Shown here: one piece after another, positions 62,672-64,000 of the stretch
How the letters are laid out: each line of letters starts with the position of its first letter
Numbering within the stretch: position 1 is the first letter of the stretch
Source of the DNA: Methylorubrum populi
GTDB lineage: Bacteria > Pseudomonadota > Alphaproteobacteria > Rhizobiales > Beijerinckiaceae
Assembly (NCBI GenBank): GCA_036946625.1
Contig: JAQIIU010000003.1
Span: 693,961 to 757,960, forward strand
DNA: 64,000 nucleotides
Direction of reading: 5' to 3'
Made by a program: the position numbers and the translations under genes
Notes under the pieces: generated by a model
Databases searched by the model: none
What the model saw: only the letters and a program-made list of their open reading frames with translations
Told to the model about the DNA's origin: nothing

Positions 62672-62730
62672 CGGGTGGATCGGGACGTCCCGGAACCGCT
62701 TCGTCTTCACCGTGCAGGCCTCGGGGGTGA
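61684..62730 (+). CDS. IS481-family transposase, reading past the element end
   Basis: From ATG 61684: MGQVLHGSATTTEAVRRAIQHSQ, HTH ALSKRYGINRKTVAKWRQR, then the rve integrase core with YFHIDLAEVHTAEGRLYLLVAIDRT, VLTDNGTHF and the Glu in NGQVERMNRTIKDATVKR: a DDE triad. The body ends LHQMPGPNT at the IS end, but no stop codon is there, so the frame adds 20 codons from flanking DNA. Probably still functional. Confidence 0.88.
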   Translation: MGQVLHGSATTTEAVRRAIQHSQASLRALSKRYGINRKTVAKWRQRTSVADQRTGPKDPRSTVLSQEDEAVVVAFRRHTLLPLDDCLYALQATIPHLTRSSLHRCLQRHGISRLPEVDGDKPKRSRFKTCPLGYFHIDLAEVHTAEGRLYLLVAIDRTTKFAFVELHEKATRRVAGDFLRHLIEAVPYKVHTVLTDNGTHFTTPGNVASAASVIKEAIVAGETFRAHSFELACARNDIDHRLTKPRHPWTNGQVERMNRTIKDATVKRYHYDSHAQLRAHLADFVSAYNFARRLKTLRGLTPYEAICKAWSAEPGRFRSNPLHQMPGPNTGGSGRPGTASSSPCRPRG

Positions 62731-63617
62731 TGCGGAACACCGGCACGCCACCCTCGTGACGCACGTCCTTGCGGCGCAACTGCGTGATCTTGCCCACCCG
62801 TGAGCCAGCCGAACAGCGCCTTCGCCGAGGCTACGTAGACGTCGCGGATGGTCTTGTTGCTGCGCCCTTCCGACCTGAGCCCGCCGACCCAGGCCGAGAC
62901 GTCGTCCGGCGTGACCCGGGCAAGGTCGTCGTGACCCACGGATGCCGCCAACGTCGCCAGGGCTGGCCGCCACCGCTTCCGGGTGGAGGCCGAGAGTTTC
63001 GACTCGTCGGCGTACTTCGCGAACCATTCCTCCAGCGGCAGGACGACCGCCGCCGGCTTGTTGGTGGGCGCCTTGGGGAAGCGCCCGGCCAACGGGTCGG
63101 GGCTGAAATCCCCGACGAGGTACTTCTCGCTCTGCTCAACGGCCTGGAGGATCGCCTTGGCGATCGCGAACTCCAACCCGCCCCGCGTCTCCGGGTCGAC
63201 GACCAGTCCCTTGCGCGCGAGGTGGGTGTCGATCTCGCCTCCGTAGAAGCGCAGGAACTCGTCGCGATTCTTCGGACTGCAATCCTTGATATAGCGTTCG
63301 ATGACCCTGGCCGTCATCAGGTTGAAGAAGGGCGAGAACTGACCTGCTTGGAACTTGGGTATGAGGGCCTCGTAGACCTCGCCCGCGATGGCGTTGATCT
63401 CAAGGATGTTCAGCCGCCGGACGCCGGCCCGCAGGTTGGCCCAGCGTGCCTCGACCTGGGCGGCGTGCGCGGCGTGGCGGCGCTTGGCCTCGCCGACGTC
63501 CTTCGTCCCGAGGCTCGCCTTCTCCTCGCGTCGACCGACGAGGGCCAGCAGGTCCTTCGGGACCCTCTTGCGGAACCAGAAGACGCCCGTCTTCGGATGG
63601 GGCCAGGGACGCGACAT
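62672..63617 (-). pseudogene. Site-specific integrase (DUF6538, tyrosine recombinase), truncated and internally deleted
   Basis: The N-terminus MSRPWPHPKTGVFWFRKRVPKDLLALVGRREEKASLGTKDVGEAKRR is the DUF6538 domain of phage-type integrases; a core-binding domain follows (WRPALATLAASVGHDDLARVTPDDVSAWVGGL, ALFGWLTG). Near 62800 a frameshift and deletion join it to ITQLRRKDVRHEGGVPVFRITPEACTVKTKRFRDVPIHP, part of the catalytic domain, without the first catalytic Arg box. The rest is cut by the IS481. ATG 63617 begins the gene. Confidence 0.85.
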
Positions 63618-63736
63618 CGCCAGAACCACGTGTGTACCACCGGGCGGCCGCGAAGTCGCTGTTTCCCTTGGATAAGTCTGAAAAATAAGGCTTTTCAGGC
63701 TGAATGGCGGAGAGGGGGGGGATAATCCGCCAGATA

Positions 63737-63877
63737 ATGCCAAGCTATGGCGCCGAGATGTCCGATGGCCCGCGTCGCACCCGCGTCGGCTACGTTGACG
63801 TGTATGTGGCTCGCGACCGCGAACTTGGCAAGGTTCTAAATCTGAGCCTTGAAGGTGCCTCCATTTTCGGCGATTAA
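63737..63877 (+). pseudogene. PilZ-domain N-terminal fragment
   Basis: 46 codons: MPSYGAEMSDGPRRTRVGYVDVYVARDRELGKVLNLSLEGASIFGD. RRTR followed by NLSLEG fits the cyclic-di-GMP-binding RxxxR and (D/N)xSxxG motifs, but a PilZ domain needs about 100 residues, so the gene is broken after the second motif. From 63951 to the window end another frame begins MVGLVLTGLALVPIAI, possibly a membrane protein start; too short to judge. Confidence 0.45.
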
Positions 63878-64000
63878 GCCAGCTTTTCGGGATCTGTCCG
63901 GTCGCTACATCGCAGGGCCAGCTCACCGACCGCCTCGGTCCCCCGGTCGAATGGTCGGCCTCGTTCTCACCGGCCTCGCCCTGGTGCCGATAGCGATCGA

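Noticed and set aside
62589..63926. Intact 445-residue integrase
   Set aside because: The frame continues, but after ALFGWLTG the sequence is out of frame with the integrase catalytic domain, which appears in another frame and is incomplete.

Overview
The window looks like chromosome of a GC-rich alphaproteobacterium of the order Hyphomicrobiales, most likely Methylobacterium or Methylorubrum. The grounds are the gene neighbourhoods (trxB beside an LsrB/VtlR-type LysR gene; aroQ-accB-accC; aat, DUF2155 and NDUFA12 together), a B12-dependent ribonucleotide reductase, a pseudoazurin, and intergenic palindromes of the kind common in that family. The genus call is inference from these features only.

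Bases 1-20,320 are a stable core. In order they hold nuoB (partial) and nuoA, tRNA-Asp, a CAP-domain lipoprotein, pseudoazurin, carB, greA with a small exported protein, an ELM1-like protein, trxB, a LysR regulator, aroQ, accB-accC, aat, DUF2155, NDUFA12 and nrdJ. A 218-bp MITE-like element with IS5-type ends lies between trxB and the LysR gene.

Bases 20,320-34,750 are a worn accessory zone. A flagellin gene lacking its 5' part is joined head-on to a phosphatase-ADP-ribosylglycohydrolase gene that also lacks its 5' part. Next come a PD-(D/E)xK-like protein truncated by insertion sequences, an IS4 element lying across the end of an IS5 element, a decayed conjugation coupling-protein gene, a protein with a HEPN-like motif, a truncated IS5/IS427 element, an IS256 element with a 14-bp tandem duplication in its transposase, and an iron/B12-type ABC transporter whose binding protein is truncated and whose ATPase is split by an intact IS66 element (exact 8-bp target duplication).

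Bases 34,900-60,280 hold the most interesting content. After a peroxiredoxin, a TonB-dependent receptor and an outer-membrane channel comes what reads as a complete aldoxime and nitrile assimilation island: heme aldoxime dehydratase, cobalt-type nitrile hydratase with a beta subunit split into two genes, its activator, an amidase and two acyl-CoA ligases. These sit among a leucine module (isovaleryl-CoA dehydrogenase, methylcrotonyl-CoA carboxylase, methylglutaconyl-CoA hydratase, HMG-CoA lyase) and an isoleucine-type module (acyl-CoA dehydrogenase, SDR dehydrogenase, thiolase). The implied chemistry is branched aldoxime to nitrile, amide, acid, acyl-CoA, then acetyl-CoA, acetoacetate and propionyl-CoA. 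3-Methylbutyraldoxime and 2-methylbutyraldoxime are known plant compounds, so assimilation of plant oximes is a natural hypothesis. An AmiC-like amide sensor and a truncated MarR gene, which resemble the regulator pair of Rhodococcus nitrile hydratase loci, end the island.

Bases 60,300-64,000 are another junkyard: fragments of IS5, IS3 and IS110, an IS481 element, a broken tyrosine-recombinase integrase and a short PilZ-like fragment. The island is therefore bounded by mobile DNA on both sides.
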